Shown here: positions 4,861 through 6,522 of the stretch, in pieces
How the letters are laid out: each line of letters opens with the position of its first letter
Numbering within the stretch: the stretch's first letter is position 1
Position numbers and translations under genes: made by a program
From: Candidatus Krumholzibacteriia bacterium
GTDB lineage: Bacteria > Krumholzibacteriota > Krumholzibacteriia > Krumholzibacteriales > Krumholzibacteriaceae
NCBI GenBank assembly: GCA_028696635.1
Contig: JAQVGR010000097.1
Span: 1-6,522, forward strand
DNA length: 6,522 nt
Direction: 5' to 3'
Notes under the pieces: generated by a model
What the model saw: only the letters and a program-made list of their open reading frames with translations
Database searches by the model: none
What the model was told of the DNA's origin: nothing

Positions 4861-6184
4861 TGGGAGGCAGGAGGTTCTTCGGCGGCATCCACCCCTCGTA
4901 CAACAAGGGTCTCTCCGCGTCGATGCCGATAGAGGAGATGCCCCTGCCCGGGCGTCTGGTCGTCCATTTCTCGCAGAACCTCGGCGCCCCCTCGAAACCC
5001 GTGGTAAAGAAGGGGGACGCGGTCAGGAAGGGGCAAGTGATCGCCGAGGCGGGAGGGTTCGTCTCGACCCCCGTCCACGCGCCGACATCGGGGACGGTCG
5101 AGTCGATCGACCTCTACCCCTCGCCGGTCGGCGTCGAGGCGCCGGCGGCGGTGATCGTCCCCGACGGCGGGGACGCGTGGGCCGATGGATGCAACGTGGA
5201 GCGCGCCGGCCCCGAGCCGGACGGCGAGACGATCAAGAAGATCGTCCAGGGCGCGGGATCGTCGGGATGGGAGGGGCGACCTTCCCCACGCACGTCAAGC
5301 TCTCCCCGCCCCCCGGCAAGACGATCGACCTGCTCGTGATCAACGGCGCCGAGTGCGAGCCGTACCTGACCGCCGACCACCGGCTGATGGTCGAGCGCTC
5401 CGATGGGATCCTGGACGGGGCGGCGCTCTTCGCCCGCGCGATCGGGGTCTCCCGGGTGATCGTGGCGATAGAGACGAACAAGCCCGACGCGATCGAGGCG
5501 ATGCGCCGCGCCGCCTCCCCGCATGAGGGATTCTCCGTAGAGGCGCTGGACGTGATCTACCCGCAGGGAGCGGAGAAGCAGCTGATATTCGCCCTTTCCG
5601 GGCGGCGCGTGCCGGCCGGGGGGCTGCCGATGGACGTCGGCGTGCTCGTGCAGAACGTGGGGACCTGCCTCGCCGCCCACGAGGCGGTCCGCCGCAACAT
5701 CCCGCTCATCAGGCGCGTCGTCACCGTCACCGGCTCGGGGGTGCGCCGGCCGAAGAACGTGCTGGCGCGTATCGGCACGACCTTCGAGGACCTCGTCGCC
5801 TTCTGCGGAGGCCTCGAGGAAGACACGGCCAAGTGCATCAGCGGCGGCCCGATGATGGGGGTGGCGCAGTACTCGCTCGGCGCCCCGGTGACGAAGGGGA
5901 CGAGCGGCCTGGTCCTGCTGCGGCGCGGCGAGGCCGGCCAGTTCGCCGGCGATCCCTGCATCCGCTGCGCCCGGTGCGTCGAGGCGTGCCCGATGCGCCT
6001 GAACCCGTCGGCGCTCTCGATCTTCGCCGAGCGGATGCGCTTCGAGGACGCCGCAGCCTTCAACGTGATGGACTGCATCGAGTGCGGCTGCTGCGCGTAC
6101 GTCTGCCCGTCGCGGCGGCCGATGGTCCACCACTTCCGCCGCGCCAAGGCGGAGATCCGCAAGATGCAGAAGAAGGCCGGCTGA
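4857..6184 (+). CDS. rnfC: Rnf electron transport complex subunit RnfC, interrupted by a one-base frameshift
   Basis: RnfC is the peripheral FMN and Fe-S subunit that passes electrons to NAD+. The first frame encodes the N-terminal RnfC barrel (FFGGIHPSYNKGLS, later STPVHAPTSGTV) up to IVQGAG. It then changes frame and would end at a TGA at 5337-5339 as a 160-aa fragment. Adding one G in the GGG at 5255-5257 restores the family sequence GIVGMGGATFPTHVKL and gives a 442-aa protein, a normal length. The second frame then holds the FMN/NADH-binding domain (INGAECEPYLTADHRLM), an SLBB-like region, and two [4Fe-4S] motifs: C368, C371, C374, C378 and C407, C410, C413, C417 (numbering of the restored protein). 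The start is ATG at 4857 with GGGAGG 6 nt before it; an adjacent ATG at 4860 is possible. No long Ala-rich C-terminal tail is present. If the frameshift is real, the gene is a pseudogene; a sequence error seems more likely. Confidence 0.9.
5253..5260 (+). other. Frameshift site in rnfC (one G apparently missing)
   Basis: The upstream frame reads GCG GGA TCG (Ala-Gly-Ser), whereas the conserved continuation needs GCG GGG ATC (Ala-Gly-Ile). Re-reading base 5255, or adding one G to the run 5255-5257, joins the two frames with no loss of residues. The site is a short G run, a common place for indel errors. It does not match an X XXY YYZ slippery heptamer. Confidence 0.85.
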
Positions 6185-6188
6185 GCGG

Positions 6189-6202
6189 GGCCGCAAGCGG
6201 CC
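6189..6202 (+). repeat. Hairpin directly before the rnfD ribosome binding site
   Basis: GGCCGC and GCGGCC are perfect reverse complements around AA, lying in the 28-nt rnfC-rnfD gap. The hairpin abuts the rnfD Shine-Dalgarno GGGAGGA (6203-6209). No T-tract follows, so it is not a standard terminator. It may tune rnfD translation or mRNA stability. Confidence 0.5.
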
Positions 6203-6212
6203 GGGAGGAACC

Positions 6213-6522
6213 GTGGAAGAGACGAAGCAACCCAAGCCGGCGCCGAAGCAGGACGGGATAGGACCGCGCTTCCTCGTCAGCTCCTCCCCACACGTGCACG
6301 ACGGCAGGACCGTCGGCGACGTGATGCGGCTCGTGATATACGCGCTCCTGCCGGTGACGCTCTACTCGATCTACATCTTCGGGCTGGGCGCCCTGCGGGT
6401 CGTGCTGATCTCGATCGCCTCGGCGGCCGCCTTCGAGTGGGCCGCGCAGCGGATCATGAAGCGCACGGTGCGGATCGGCGACATGAGCGCCGCGCTGACC
6501 GGGCTGCTGCTCGCGCTCAACC
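6213..6522 (+). CDS. rnfD: Rnf electron transport complex subunit RnfD, 5' part
   Basis: RnfD is a membrane subunit homologous to NqrB; in the family it carries covalently bound FMN and belongs to the ion-translocating core. The first 103 codons are present and the gene continues past the window edge. The family signature SSSPHVHDGRTVGDVM is at residues 23-38, followed by a first membrane helix (about 39-57), a second (about 61-78), and DMSAALTGLLLALN, where a third begins. The FMN-attachment threonine lies further on and cannot be checked. The start is GTG, supported by GGGAGGA about 3-5 nt upstream and by the normal short, charged N-terminus. It follows rnfC by 28 nt, in the usual A-B-C-D order, so rnfG and rnfE are expected next. 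Confidence 0.93.
   Translation, partial: MEETKQPKPAPKQDGIGPRFLVSSSPHVHDGRTVGDVMRLVIYALLPVTLYSIYIFGLGALRVVLISIASAAAFEWAAQRIMKRTVRIGDMSAALTGLLLALN

Noticed and set aside
5177..5254. ATG 5177 as a separate start for a shortened rnfC
   Set aside because: Residues between 5177 and the frame junction are unrelated to RnfC, whereas the other frame carries conserved RnfC sequence over the same bases. The true reading switches at 5255-5257.
5253..5275. Programmed -1 ribosomal frameshift in rnfC
   Set aside because: No X XXY YYZ slippery heptamer is present, and rnfC is not known to use frameshifting. A missing G in a G run is simpler.
5114..6235. Long open frame on the minus strand across rnfC
   Set aside because: Low-complexity Arg/Ala/His/Asp composition opposite clear RnfC coding sequence; a compositional shadow.

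Overview
This is a high-GC window (roughly two-thirds G+C by eye) from what looks like an anaerobic or facultatively anaerobic bacterium, probably uncultured. I cannot place it taxonomically from this sequence alone. The clues are an Rnf complex whose RnfB carries an extra ferredoxin-like region, an RnfC without the long C-terminal extension of enterobacterial RsxC, and very GC-rich intergenic DNA.

The left half (61-3063) is read leftward. A FemAB/GNAT-like acyltransferase gene (2095-3063) comes first, then a G-tract-rich spacer (2051-2094). After a new promoter candidate (1998-2026) follows a tight three-gene unit: acpS (holo-[acyl-carrier-protein] synthase), a 153-aa protein resembling a small PD-(D/E)XK endonuclease fold with an apparently degenerate active site, and a 335-aa PD-(D/E)XK nuclease of the RecB/AddB type with four cysteines placed for an iron-sulfur cluster. 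acpS and the small protein overlap by 4 nt, and the last two genes are 10 nt apart, so the three are probably one operon.

The right half (3369 to the window end) is read rightward and holds the start of an rnf operon in the order rnfA-rnfB-rnfC-rnfD; rnfD runs off the edge. Rnf is a membrane ferredoxin:NAD+ oxidoreductase that couples electron transfer to ion pumping. RnfB takes electrons from ferredoxin, RnfA helps carry them across the membrane, RnfD belongs to the flavin-bearing membrane core, and RnfC is the NADH/FMN Fe-S subunit. The two halves are divergent around 3064-3368, which holds a good promoter candidate for the leftward gene, a weak one for rnf, and a GC-rich leader.

Three things stand out. 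The rnfC frame is broken by one apparently missing G at 5255-5257, while everything after it is intact; a sequencing or assembly error is the likeliest cause. RnfB's extra C-terminal ferredoxin region has lost exactly the cysteines of one of its two expected [4Fe-4S] clusters and kept those of the other. Perfect hairpins sit in the rnfA-rnfB and rnfC-rnfD gaps, and a dense G-tract cluster sits directly after the FemAB-like gene. I see no CRISPR array, tRNA, rRNA, insertion sequence or clear intrinsic terminator.
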